Shown here: piece by piece, positions 53,536 to 64,000 of the stretch
Layout: the number at the start of each line of letters is the position of its first letter
How positions within the stretch are numbered: position 1 is the first letter of the stretch
Origin: Carallia brachiata
Taxonomy: Eukaryota > Streptophyta > Magnoliopsida > Malpighiales > Rhizophoraceae
DNA: 64,000 nt
Direction: 5' to 3'
Assembly (NCBI GenBank): GCA_021464245.1
Contig: JADCRB010000040.1
Coordinates: 8,280,575-8,344,574, forward strand
Made by a program: the position numbers and the translations under genes
Notes under the pieces: model-generated
Database searches by the model: none
Told to the model about the DNA's origin: nothing
Seen by the model: only the letters and a program-made list of their open reading frames with translations

Positions 53536-55042
53536 TTACATAGAATGATTAGCAAAGTAATCATCTTCTTCGTCTTCTTCATCTTCATGATCTTGGGCTA
53601 AATTGATGATCTTGCTTTCAGACTTTTTAGAAGAGGATGGAGGAGACACAGCTTGAGACATTTCTTGTATTATTGCAAGATATTCATCTCTGGTTTAGCA
53701 GCAGCAAGGTGACTCTGCCAGTGAGATTTTTCTGCAAGGAAGGCCACATGTTCTTTATTCATGTTGACCTTCTGGGGTTTAGATGGTTCTGACAAAGATT
53801 TTAGCTGTTTCTTCAGCCATTTCTCAACTGCTGGAAGGGATAATGATGGTGGCATGTTGTATTGATTCCACCATTAGACATGAAATTGTCTGGTGAACAT
53901 GGTTCCTGCTTTATGGGGAGTATATGCATATTCCCATTTGAGAACCCATGGGACAAAAAAATTTGTGCAGAAGGAAAAGATTGGAGGAAATTTCTTTTCC
54001 ACTTCTGATGGTACATAATGGGTTTTGAAAAGTTTAAAACTAGGTTCAATTTTAGGATCAAGGATGTCAGGGATACAACCAAAATAATCCCACCATTGAA
54101 GAAACCAGTTTGGGATATTTTTAAGTTGAAAGGTTTTATCGAAGTATATCAACCAAGTATGGAGTTGTCTTTTATTTTGGTAGCAAAAGACATTGAACCA
54201 TGCCTGTTGACAATCCCAACAGGAGAAATATGGGGAATGGGTATATTTTTCATGATAGGGTTTATCAAAAATGTCTAATCCATATGGAAAACCAAAAGCT
54301 ATTGGATGAAGGATGTTTAGAATTTGGCAAGTGGAATAGGAATAGTCTGTATCTGGGTCAAATACAGAAATAGGTTCTTTTTAGCCATTGGGTTGGGACT
54401 TGAAATTTACTAAATGGGTTTGAGAAAGAATGGCCATATAGTAGTATATGGTTTTCTCATAGTCCCAAGGTTTACATTCCCAATTGTCCCCAAAAACTAT
54501 TCGCATTGTGTCTGAGGGGTTCTCCAAATTCATACCCATCCTCAAGTACAAACAAAATTTGAAAAACAGTTTTTGGGAAATATTCTGTCCACTCGGGAGT
54601 AACAAGTTTTTGTTAAAAGCATTATGAGATAGAGCTTGAGAAGAAAATGTCGCTATCTCCTTTTTTTTAAAACGGGTTTAGAGATCATACCTGAGTGTTT
54701 ATCTCCTTCTTGCTGGGGTTTATTTTGTGAAATATTTTGGAGGGCAATGAGTGTTTCTGGGTTTTGAGCTAATTTATAGCCCATTTTTAGACCTGTACCT
54801 CTTTTTCTTTTTTCTTTTCTCCTTCATCTTCTTCCACAATATCAATCCAAGATTTAGGTTTAATGGGTTTAGAAGAGACAGGTTTAAAATTTGAAGGGGT
54901 TACCAAAGGTTCTGGGCTTTAATAACAGAAGCCATAAGTTTATCGATGGTTGGTTTAAGTTTTAGAGGGCTTTCAATGGTTTCTTCAGAAACCTGGGTTT
55001 TACCTTTATCTTCTTTTTTGGTTTTAGATTTCTTTAGAGGCA
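53536..55042 (-). pseudogene. EPRV second ORF (downstream of polyprotein), broken
   Basis: It begins with ATG at 55,042 and a Lys-rich N-terminus, shortly after the end of the polyprotein frame. It ends with an acidic, Asp/Glu-rich tail and TAA at 53,536-53,538. The middle (54,605-53,670) has Trp- and Phe-rich open stretches in shifting frames, for example WWDYFGCIPD near 54,090. At least three frame breaks occur. Size and position match the second ORF of florendoviruses, whose function is unknown. It has no motif that I can name. Confidence 0.6.
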
Positions 55043-55079
55043 TGATGAAGAGGGTCTACTTTGGAGAAACTCTATAGTC

Positions 55080-57765
55080 AAAAAATCGGGAACAAAATTG
55101 TGTTCTCTCTTAATATATTCAATTTCAAAATCAAATTTACTAAGTATAACCTGCCATCTTACAAAAATCTATATAGAATCAATATTTTTGACATTTTTTC
55201 TAAAACTTCTTTTGTAGATTTACAATTGATATGAAGTAAAAACTTTTGATTGAGTAAATCTGATTGAAATTTAGAAATGCACAAAACAATGCTTCAAATT
55301 TCTCTTTTAATAGTAGGATAGTTTGTTTGGGAATTATTCCAATGCCCAGAAGTGTATTGTACTATATATTCCCAGTCATTAGAAATTTGTTTTAAAATTC
55401 CACCATACCCAAAGTCACACGCATTAGTTTCTACAATCTTGGGAGTAGAAGGGTCAGGAATGGAGAGGCAAGAATTTCCTTAACCTGTTGTTTAATCTGC
55501 TGAACAATAGCAGTATGTTTATAAGTCCAAGGAACAAGATTTTTTTTTAAGCTTGTCATGAAGAGGTTTTGCAAGACGATTTAGGTTAGGGCAGAAATCA
55601 ATAACATAATTGAGGCTACCTAAGAATCGTTAGAGTTGAGATTTATCAAGGATTTTATTAGGAAATTTATCAGCAAAAGCTAGAGATCTCTCAATGGGAG
55701 TGATCGTTCCTTAAGTAATATAATGTCGTGAGAGATGAATACGAGCTTGAAAGAGAGACATCTTGGATTTAGAAACAACAAGACCATTTTTATTAGTGAT
55801 GAAGAAAAATGTTTTAAGATGTTTAAAATGTTGATCAATGGTATGAGAAAGCACCAATACATCATCAATATAAACAATGATGAAATGTGTATAATCAGCA
55901 AATATATTATTCATGATTCGCTGAGACTCACTGGTGCACTTTTCAAACCAAATGGCATTACATTTCATTCATACTAGCCAAATGGAACTGTAAATATAGT
56001 TTTATATCTGTCATTTGGATCAATTTGTATTTGCAAAAAATTCAAATTTCATGTCAAATTAAGAAAATACGAATGCATAATGTAGTTTATTAAGCATATC
56101 TCGTTTATTAGGTATTGGATACCTAATCCACTTAAGGGTTTTGTTTAAATGTTTATAGTTAATCACAAGTCTTGGAATACCTGGTTCTATTTCAGAGTTC
56201 TTATTTATATAAAATGTTGCATAAGACCAAGGTAATCTTGATTTTTTGATTAACTTCTTTCTAAATAAATTAGAAATTTCTTGTTTACAATATTGTTGTA
56301 ACTCAGCATTCATTTAGATTGGCCTAACTTTGGTAAGAATTTGATGTTCATCAAAATGCTTTTCACATGATAAATCTACCATATGTTGTTTACGTTCCCA
56401 AAAAGCATTTGGCAAATCAGCACAAATATCCTTTTCAAAAAGATTTTGTAAATTAGAAATCTTCTTTTTCACAAAATCATTTGAAAATTGTTTTTCAATC
56501 TGTTTTAAAGAAGCATGTTGTTTTAGATTAGAAAGCTCTATTTCTCTTGTTTTTATCAAAAGATTAATCTCATTATTATAAATGCTATAAGCTTCTATAA
56601 TATTGAGATTCCTTGTTTAGGTTTTTCAATAAAATTAAAAACATATTTTCTTTCTTTTACTTTAAACGATATACCATGGTACTTTACCTTATAAAGAGTT
56701 ATCAGACTAATAAATGGTGTACCCAAAATAACAATGTGATGGATATCATTTACAAGCAAAAAAGATGTTTTAATAGTAATATCTTGATTAACAATAAACA
56801 TCAATTTTATGCTTAATTCTTAATCTAGTGTTATTAGCAATGGAAAGCTTTTCAGAAGTTTTCTCATGAAATTTTTTAGGAACTATACTTTTTTTAATAC
56901 AATTTAGGTCTGCACCTGTATCAAACAAAGTACTAGCATCTAGAGAAAAATCATTTGAAAAAATAATCGAAACTTTTATCAAATATTTTCGAGAAGTGAT
57001 TTCTTCTAAAACATTTAGAAAATCAATAGGTTCAGTTGAAACTGTTGTTTTATCAAGTTTATTGAGTGATTCTGATCCTCAGAGGTAGAACTACTATCCT
57101 CATTTTCCTTTACGAGTAATTGCTGCAGAAGAACTAAATCAGATTGTTGTTTAAGGCTAATTTCCTTAAGCTCAAGTTTAATGGTTTTAATCTCAGACTG
57201 CAAATCTTGTAGAGGAATGCTAGAAGGTTTAGCATGTTTTTGTTTATTGAGAGTAGTAGTCAAATCATATGGGGTGATTGAGAGTTTAATGCAGAGGTTG
57301 AAGTTTGAGGATATTCAAGAGATTCTTGAAGTTGAAGCAAATATCACTTTTGGATTTTAGGATTATTAATGTTCTTAATAACTTCGAGAATAAACTCTTG
57401 GTCTTCAGTAAGAACATTAATCTGGTTTTCATTGTCAGAATCAGAACTAGTATCTAGACTAGTTGTTGCTAATTCATCTAATTGAAAAGATTCTTCAGAT
57501 GAACTAACATTAGATTTAGACATTTTAGAAATAAGAGACCGTATTTTTTAGCGAATTTCTTCATCAAGGTCAGACTGTATTTTTTGGCGAATTTCTTCAT
57601 CAAGGTCAATCTCTTGAATCCTTTTATTGAGTTTACAGAATTTAGCAGTGTAACCTGATTGATTGCATTTATAACTGATCATTTCACTAAAATCTGTAGT
57701 TTTTGTTTAGGCTTACATCTAAACTGAGACTTTTTATAAGGGATTTACGTTTTTTTAGGAGAAGA
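55080..57765 (-). pseudogene. EPRV polyprotein remnant: coat C-terminus, protease, reverse transcriptase, RNase H
   Basis: Near 57,680-57,640 a CCHC zinc knuckle is degenerate, with its first Cys and its His replaced. A coiled-coil-prone Lys/Glu segment spans 57,263-57,015. The aspartic protease (56,982-56,788) keeps its DTGAD active site. Reverse transcriptase appears as 56,313-56,059, with PRLVINYKHLNK and RYPIPNK, then 55,968-55,711 with the catalytic YIDD box. RNase H text continues to about 55,080 in broken frames. At least six stops or shifts were seen. The protease-RT-RNase H order without integrase separates it from Ty3/gypsy. Confidence 0.82.
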
Positions 57766-57873
57766 ATTTTTCATCATTATACCTCCCAACGGTCAATGGA
57801 ACTCGAACTTGCTTGTTCATCCTTATTTCTCCAGAATCATGAAACCATTGTAACTTGTATGGTCTTAGATTCT

Positions 57874-59320
57874 TCAAATAGGTAGATTCAACTTCTCTAC
57901 AAGCAAAGTACTAGCAACGCTAATACAACTACCACCATCAATGATCAGACTATATACCTCATCCTTGATGATGCATATAGTATGGAAGATACTCTCGCGT
58001 TGCACGTCATCAACCTCCTTTACTTGCTTATTCAAAGCACACCTCACTACAAGTGTCACTTGCTCCTTAGGAAACTGATACTCTCCTTCAGCATCACTAT
58101 AATCTTCCAAAGGTGGCATAGACTCCTCATCCGAATCTGATCCCGATTCAACATCTTCATCCTCCCTCAAGATCATTACACGCCTATTAGGCCATTGGTT
58201 AGCAACATGTCCTCTTCCCAAGCACTTAAAACACTGAACATCTCTAGATCTACCTTCTGACACATTAGTCCTACTCTTCTTTTGGCTACTCCCAACCTCC
58301 TTACTTTTGTTTGGTTCGGACTTGAATTTGTTTGGAACTTTATCCTCCTTTTTGTTCCAATTTAGCTTCCTTGTTGAGGAAGAAGTCGAATTTTGACTAT
58401 ATCTTGATGTTGTACTCCTCCCTTTGAGTTGCCTTTCAACCTTCATAGCCATGTGAACCATGTCCTCCAACTCCAAATAATGTTGCAGTTCTACTATATC
58501 AGCTATGTTCTTGTTTAGCCCTTATAGAAACCTTGCCATTGTTGCTTCTCTATCCTCCTCAATGTTTGCTTTGATCATGGCAATCTCTATCTCCTTATGA
58601 TATTCCTCCACACTTTTGGTACCTTGAGTAAGCTCTCGTAACCTACGATAAAAACTCACGATAATAATCGTTAGGAACAAATCGTTTCCTCATAATTGCC
58701 TTACTCTCATCCCAAGTGTCAATTGGTCTCTAACGATTTCTCCTCTTTTTTGTACCCTTTGATCCCACCAAATTAATGTATAATCTACAAATACAGAGGC
58801 TGCCAACTTCACTTTCTTCTCCTCGAAAAAATTATGGTACTCAAACACCAATTCTACCTTCCTCTCCCATTCCAAATACACATCAAGATCTAACTTCCCT
58901 TGGACTACTGAATCTTCATTTTAATACTACCCAAATCCATATTTTGTCTATCTTCCCATCTACCAAAATTCATTTCCTTCCTAGGTTGCCTATATCCATG
59001 ACCACCTCTACCAATGCCTCTATGGCCTCCCATATATCTTCCCATGTTGTCATTATAAGGCCTATCAAACTGCACATACTCATCTCTCAAATTTGTCCCT
59101 TCATCATCAAGATCATCCTCATGCAATTCTAGAGTCCTTTTTTTTTGTCCTTGCTGCAATTTGGCAAATGCACCCTCTTGCCTCTCCAATCTATCTAATC
59201 TCTCATCCACACAGCCGAGAATAATATCCAAACGTTCAAAATGATAAAACATCGCTTGCAAGGTGAGCTTCTCATCTATCTTTTCTCTATCAGAAGCGCT
59301 TTAATTCTTGTGTTGTGACA
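57874..59320 (-). pseudogene. Ty3/gypsy gag and protease, broken
   Basis: The ATG at 59,320 is followed five codons later by a stop. Open stretches are 59,261-58,905 (coiled region, then a Gly/Arg-rich stretch), 58,881-58,690 (YLEWERKVELVFEYHN and WWDQ, the retrotransposon gag fold) and 58,476-57,874. The last has [13 protein letters not shown], a zinc knuckle [14 protein letters not shown] whose final Cys has become Trp, an acidic linker, and a protease region. The protease active site reads LIIDGGSC where a D-S/T-G form is expected. The nucleic-acid-binding and protease functions are thus both damaged. Confidence 0.88.
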
Positions 59321-59948
59321 TGGTGTAAAGACCTGAAAAGAATGTTAGAAAAAACCTCACAAACACTCCCTCGCGTGTTTCACTCTACTCACTCACAAGC
59401 AGCACTTAGCTCTCAAGTTTACACACAATTAAACTTGGCTTTTACCCTCTGATGTACTCACACACTCTTGCTTTTTGCCTCTCAAAACTTCCTTTCTAAG
59501 TTCTTTATTAAACTAAGTATTCAAAACCAGCCTTGCAACTCACAAACCAAGACAAATCACACAATAAATTAAGAGGTCAATGAAAAAAACGTGACAGTAA
59601 ATAAAAATAAGTAAAAGAAACAAAGAAAATGTGAGCAACAAGATTTTATAAGCTAAGAATATTAATTAGACAAGGATCGAACGAAATTATGAGAATCAAG
59701 ATGGTTTGAGACCAAACAGAATCAATTTTGCACAAGGAAATGCAAAGGAAAACAAATAAGCCTAATAAGAAAGTAACCAACATAAACAAGATTTTTCCCA
59801 AATAGGCAGAAACTGAATAAAAAACCAAATTAACACACTTTTTGCTCTTCTTTTCTTTTTTTTTCTTCTTTTTTGTTTTTTTTTTTTTAATTTATAAAGA
59901 TGCAAAAATGATAAAACAAAGAGATAAGTAAATTTGATTTAGAGCCAA

Positions 59949-59960
59949 GCTCTGATACCA
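59949..59960 (-). other. Primer-binding site of the gypsy element (initiator tRNA-Met)
   Basis: Minus strand TGGTATCAGAGC, complementary to the 3' end of plant initiator tRNA-Met, two bases from the LTR end (...CA). Confidence 0.9.
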
Positions 59961-59962
59961 AC

Positions 59963-60560
59963 TGATGAGAACCACAACCAGAAAGGTAAAACCCAACACC
60001 AATATGTTGATAAAAAAAACCCCATGAAAGCTAAATCAGATTCAGCAAAAAGAACCAAGACCCGTTGTTATAATAGAGACAAGAACCAAGGTTATAAGCA
60101 GAACCAAAACCCAATATCTATAAGAGATATGAACCAAGGTTATAATAAGATGATAAGGTAGAAATCACACTCAAGAACAATTTGAGATGTGAATGATAAG
60201 TCTGGTCTAGTCACCACAAGAACAATTTGATGAAATCACTAAGTTCTAAAAAAAACAAAGTACGATAGTTTATTCCGTCCCAATAATTCTCTAACAATGT
60301 CTACTAGTTCTAAGGCTTTAACAAGGTATTTATAGCCTTTAGAATACCCTAGAAGTAGAATAGGATTCACCTAAGAGCTTCCTAAACAAGGATTGAGCTT
60401 AATAAGGAAGGTAAAACTCTAATCCTTAAGTTGTCTGGAATTACTAAATCAAAGAAAATAATAACAAATCTTCCTAAATAAGGTTCAGCCATCTTTAAAC
60501 AGAATAGTGGCACATAAAATAAACCCTAAATAACAAGAAAACACGTTCATATTAATGATC
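59963..60560 (-). repeat. Gypsy LTR (about 0.6 kb)
   Basis: It ends, on the minus strand, in ...TTCTCATCA next to the primer-binding site. A TATA-like CTATAAATA at about 60,330-60,340 (minus) fits a U3 promoter. Two 'ttgg-ttc-taatctctta' style direct repeats lie near 60,060-60,140. The outer boundary is approximate. Confidence 0.65.
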
Positions 60561-60600
60561 TTTGTGTAAGCGGCCTTGTATCCTCAATTTTGGGCTTGAA

Positions 60601-60840
60601 TTAAATTAACCTAGCCTTCTTCTTTGTATGAATAATCCCTTGTGTTTTGGCCCAACAAGCTTCAATCAGCCCTTGCAAAGCTTGACACATCCTCTTAGCT
60701 TTAGCTCTTGTGATTGGACCATCCTTAATGTGCAACGGATCATAAATGTTTGTGTTGTTGCTACTGATTCCTATCAACTTTAGCATGGGACGTGTCACAG
60801 GGTAAATTTTCTCGCTCAAAATTTTTCCTTGTGATTAGTT
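60601..60840 (-). pseudogene. C-terminal tail of a gypsy polyprotein
   Basis: The frame from 60,819 contains DGPITRAKAKRMCQALQGLI. This conserved end of certain plant Ty3/gypsy pol proteins normally lies just before the 3' LTR. Upstream frame and integrase are missing. The order tail, LTR, primer site, gag means the single LTR separates the end of one element from the start of another. Confidence 0.8.
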
Positions 60841-60919
60841 AATTGTTTTTTTCTAAATCTTATTAACTATAAATTCTAAATTCATTTTGTTAAAAAATAA
60901 TACTCAATATTAGAATGTC
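60841..60919. other. Junction between gypsy tail and copia relic
   Basis: Short AT-rich stretch. No target duplication could be assigned. Confidence 0.3.
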
Positions 60920-62904
60920 CTTTTGTGTGTTTTTTTTTTAATAAAATGGTGAAGGCGGCAGTAAGAGAGACCATAATGTTTAGGCGTATAAGTTGGAGTA
61001 GTAAGACAAAAATTTCATCTGTGGCAAGAAAGGTTTTGAGTGATAGGCATTTGCCACCATTGTTAGCATAGAGAGTAACAATTTTATGTTAAAAAAAAGG
61101 GTTTAAATCGAATGAAAATGCATGGACGTCAAAATTTCTTTTGAGAGGTTAGAGCCAAATATAATGGGTAAAATGATCAACGAAAATAATATAATATTTA
61201 TCACTATCAATAAAAAGTACAAGAGAGGTCCAAATATCCGAGTAAAGTAGTTCTATGGATTGAGAGCTAGTAAGAGGAAAAATACATAAAAGCAATTTGT
61301 GACTTTTATTGCAATGACATAAATTACATGAAAATTAAGAAGGGGAAGAAGATGTTATGGGTACAACTTTAGTGGAATTAGATTATTTTAAATAGCAGAT
61401 GAGGGATGACCGAGACAATGATGTCATTGGTCAGCTTGAACCTTGATGGAAGAGAATCCAAGAAGAGGGGTTGACAGTGATAGGCAGGGCCAGGCTCATA
61501 CACCCCCTTCAGTTTTTCCTTGCTAGAGCACTATTCCAGTTTGAAGATCATTCACAAAGTAAGCAGTGGGTAAAAATTCAACACAAACATTATTAGTTGA
61601 GCATTGTTGGAAAATAGAAATAAGATTTTGTCTCACAAACGGAACACAAAGCATATTATTCAATTGAAAAGACTTAGAAGGAGAAGAGAGAGTGGTAGAA
61701 CCAGTATGAATAATGGTTACCCTAGTCCCATCCCTAATTATAATTTGTCATTAAGGTAATTAGAGTGAAGGAACAGATTTTGGAGATCCGTAGTGACATG
61801 ATGAGAAGCACCTGAGTCAAGAAGTAATTCAGAATTTGATGGTCGAATTGAAGTTGCAGTGTTGGCTTGAGGAACAAGACAGAAGAATGGGGAAGTAGAG
61901 GTATTGTTCTACAAGAGAATATGCTTATAGGTGAGACACCTTTTGGCAGAATGACCTTGGGTATCACAAAGTTGGCACTTACCAAGCTAAGCTTTGGATT
62001 GTTTATGCTTACCAGAAGCATGAGATTGTGGAAATAAGGGTTGTTATATCTAAAAGGGTGGCCAAGTGTAATTTTGTAGAGAGAAGGACGCGTATCTATT
62101 GGGATTTGAAAGACATTTTGTGGGTAGGATTGGAGAAGCAAACATGATGGGTAACTTGTTTTGTACTTCAGATTTGAGATGGGCTTCATGGTTGATATGT
62201 TCATGTAGTTCATCAGAAGTGACTAGAGTTTCGCGGACATTTATGGTTGAGTAAAATATCTTTGTGGTCATCATCAAGACCAGCAAGGATTTTGAGCACC
62301 AAATCTTCATTGTAAATAGGTGCATTAAGCATGGCAAGTTCATCTACCATGATTTTGATTTGTTACATGTATACTGTAATTGAATGAGTGCCCTTCTGAA
62401 GAAATCGAAGGCTCTCTTTGAGTCAGTTTATATAGCCTCGAGATGGTTTGGTATATGTGTTAGCAACGATAGTCTAAGCTTCTTGGAAAATTTTGGCAGA
62501 AGCAATGAATGGAATAAAGTTTGGAGAAATGGATCCGGCAATGGCACTAAGAATCAATTGATCCTGTCGAATCTAGAGAATGCATTCAATTATAGCAGTA
62601 GGCAGAGGACAAGGTCGAGAGCCATCAATCAATTCCATAAGGCCATACCTATGAGAATAGCATGAAATTGAAAACGCCATGAGGTGTAGTTGGTGGAGTT
62701 TAATTTGATAGAAATTTGAGTGGTAGTATTGATGGAGAAAAGGGCAGAGGTGTTTTTGAGAGGATTGATGATAGATGGTTGGGATTGGGCGGAACAGAAC
62801 TATAGATTTGGTTTTCATTTAAAGTATTGGCAAAGACTGAAGATGACTCAACCATTTTAAAAGGATTGAGTAAAAAAAAAAAACACTCATGAGAGTTTAT
62901 TAGA
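60920..62904 (-). pseudogene. Ty1/copia gag-pol relic, 3' truncated
   Basis: Minus strand from about 62,860. Gag start text is followed by KLNSTNYTSWRFQFHAIL (about 62,690). A gag zinc knuckle CQLCDTQGHSAKRC (61,970-61,930) is intact. The copia protease LLDSGASHHVT is at about 61,825-61,790, and the integrase start contains ELLYSDIWTS and IIFVDHFTHY (61,265-61,150). Stops and shifts are numerous. The rest of integrase, reverse transcriptase and RNase H are absent, so the element is truncated near 60,920. Confidence 0.88.
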
Positions 62905-62906
62905 CC

Positions 62907-62920
62907 TCTGATACCATAAA
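62907..62920 (-). other. Primer-binding site of the copia element
   Basis: Minus strand TGGTATCAGAGG, complementary to initiator tRNA-Met. It sits between the LTR and the gag relic. Confidence 0.85.
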
Positions 62921-63213
62921 GAGCTTGCAAAGAAGAGAAAAGTTGGAATAACTTCAATGCACTTTCATTGTAACCCGTATGAGCTATATACACTTTCATT
63001 TTTACAAGTTTAAAAATGGAAAGAGATCTTTGATTTACAAATGCTACCGAAACTAGTTAGATGTACAGCACAATACAACTAGAAAAGTGATAGAAATTTG
63101 AGAATATGGACACCACAGCACAGCTAGGAGATTGACAGCATAGCCAGCTAGGAAATCTTTGATTTTGGATCATTATTGATAGTAATTGATTATCATCCGT
63201 AATACTTGTTACA
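62921..63213 (-). repeat. Copia LTR (about 0.29 kb)
   Basis: On the minus strand it starts TGTAACAAGTATTACGG (63,213) and ends by the primer-binding site (TTGCA at about 62,926). Size and position are normal for a plant copia 5' LTR. Confidence 0.75.
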
Positions 63214-64000
63214 TTCACAATTAACTATTTGACAAATAAAACAAATGCCTACATATATCTCCACAATTAATCTCTGCCAATGCTTTTATAAATAACCATG
63301 CTTCTCTCCCGTTTCTATGACCAAAATGCAATATACTCTACGACATACCCATCTCATTTAAATTTTATAATATGAGGTCATAGCTCAATAACAAACAATA
63401 TTTTTAGTTTTTCCGTGAAAGACACTCATAAAAACAAAATGAATACTTCACTTAAACACAATGACAAACAAATTTATCACAATCAATACGATGAGTAAAC
63501 ATTCCACCAATAGATAAACATAAATCTAAATGTCCACATAAACAGGTTAAATCAATTATCTTTTTATCGTTCAAATTCTGCAATAGCCAAAACTTAGGGA
63601 AACCACAAATAGAGATAGTAGCCAAAGAGATGGAAAGAGAGTTTCATATATTTGACAGAGGCATAAATCACACTTTCGTATATCATCATTCACATTATAT
63701 ATAAAGCTTAGTTACATACCATATTTCAAATTGAAAAATAAAAAACTCTAATAGCTAGTTAGAAAACCAAAATTAATGTTTAAATCCAACATCAAATAGG
63801 GAGAGATCATGTTCGAGTAACCATGTCAACTAACTTAAGAAACTTATGATGCATTTCAACAGAAGGTCTAACCACAACCAACAAACTACTGCAACTTACA
63901 CTGTGTTTGGATAAAATTCTTGAGGGAGAGGAAAGTGAGGGAGAGGAAAGTGGAGGAGAGGATTATTAGAGGAAGAGAATATTTTCTATCATCTCTTGTG
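63214..64000. other. Right end of window, repeat-like, no gene
   Basis: No coding region is seen. From 63,899 'cactgtgtttggataaaatt' followed by GA-rich repeats resembles the terminus of a plant MITE continuing beyond the window. Confidence 0.4.

Larger units (their letters stand above)
53160..57765 (-). mobile_element. Endogenous pararetrovirus (caulimovirid, florendovirus-like), decayed
   Basis: Minus-strand order is coat-protein C-terminus with zinc knuckle, aspartic protease, reverse transcriptase, RNase H, a separate downstream ORF, then a promoter-like region. There is no integrase. A polyprotein followed by one further ORF of about 500 codons is the florendovirus arrangement. Many stops and frameshifts make the copy defective. 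The 5' part (movement protein and most of the coat protein) is missing, because the sequence switches to a Ty3/gypsy element at about 57,765. Confidence 0.78.
57766..59962 (-). mobile_element. Ty3/gypsy retrotransposon, gag-protease part, truncated
   Basis: On the minus strand, primer-binding site, leader, gag and protease are in normal order, directly downstream of an LTR. At about 57,765 the sequence turns into EPRV coat-protein text on the same strand. Reverse transcriptase, RNase H and integrase of this element are not found in the window. Confidence 0.85.

Noticed and set aside
59949..59960. tRNA gene fragment
   Set aside because: Only the 12-nt primer-binding complement of initiator tRNA-Met is present, next to an LTR.

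Overview
The window is nuclear DNA of a flowering plant, most likely a dicot. It has GT-AG introns, very AT-rich intergenic DNA, and several plant transposon classes: a plant LINE, Helitrons, MuDR-like MULEs, Ty1/copia and Ty3/gypsy elements, and endogenous caulimovirids. I cannot fix the species. Woody dicots rich in florendovirus-like insertions would fit, but that is inference.

Layout. (1) 1-31,920 is dominated by one very large, diverged inverted repeat. Its outer edges lie near 1,095 and 31,920, and the arms meet a roughly 7.7-kb spacer (about 11,890-19,590). Each arm is broken by later insertions, and for nearly every insertion the other arm preserves the empty site. The left arm carries a 0.3-kb insert, a 3.3-kb LTR-like insert and a 4.7-kb LINE with an 18-bp target duplication. 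The right arm carries a 0.95-kb insert, small retro-inserts, a 231-bp MITE and an 8-kb Helitron that captured a branched-chain aminotransferase (BCAT) gene. The inner ends of the arms and the spacer hold broken endogenous pararetrovirus (EPRV) pieces, three copies of an unidentified coding-like repeat and a papain-like protease relic. (2) 32,300-36,500 has a hAT-like non-autonomous element and a single-exon MAPKKK-type kinase (minus strand). (3) 36,502-41,370 is a complete MULE with terminal inverted repeats and target duplications. It carries a two-exon GRF-zinc-finger/membrane protein and a transposase gene that has lost its catalytic core. (4) 42,423-50,531 is the best cellular gene: a 19-exon GH116/GBA2-type glucosylceramidase (minus strand) whose spliced exons give an unbroken 945-codon frame. 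(5) 53,160-63,213 is a minus-strand retroelement cluster: a decayed florendovirus-like EPRV joined directly to a Ty3/gypsy gag-protease segment, a gypsy LTR with pol remnants beyond it, and a degenerate copia element with its LTR.

The genes form no operon or pathway. Only three look potentially functional: the kinase (with a start-codon problem), the GRF protein inside the MULE, and the GBA2-type glucosidase. The rest records nested insertion, gene capture and decay. Exon boundaries were read by eye from splice consensus and reading-frame continuity. Element boundaries were read from target duplications and from comparing the two arms.
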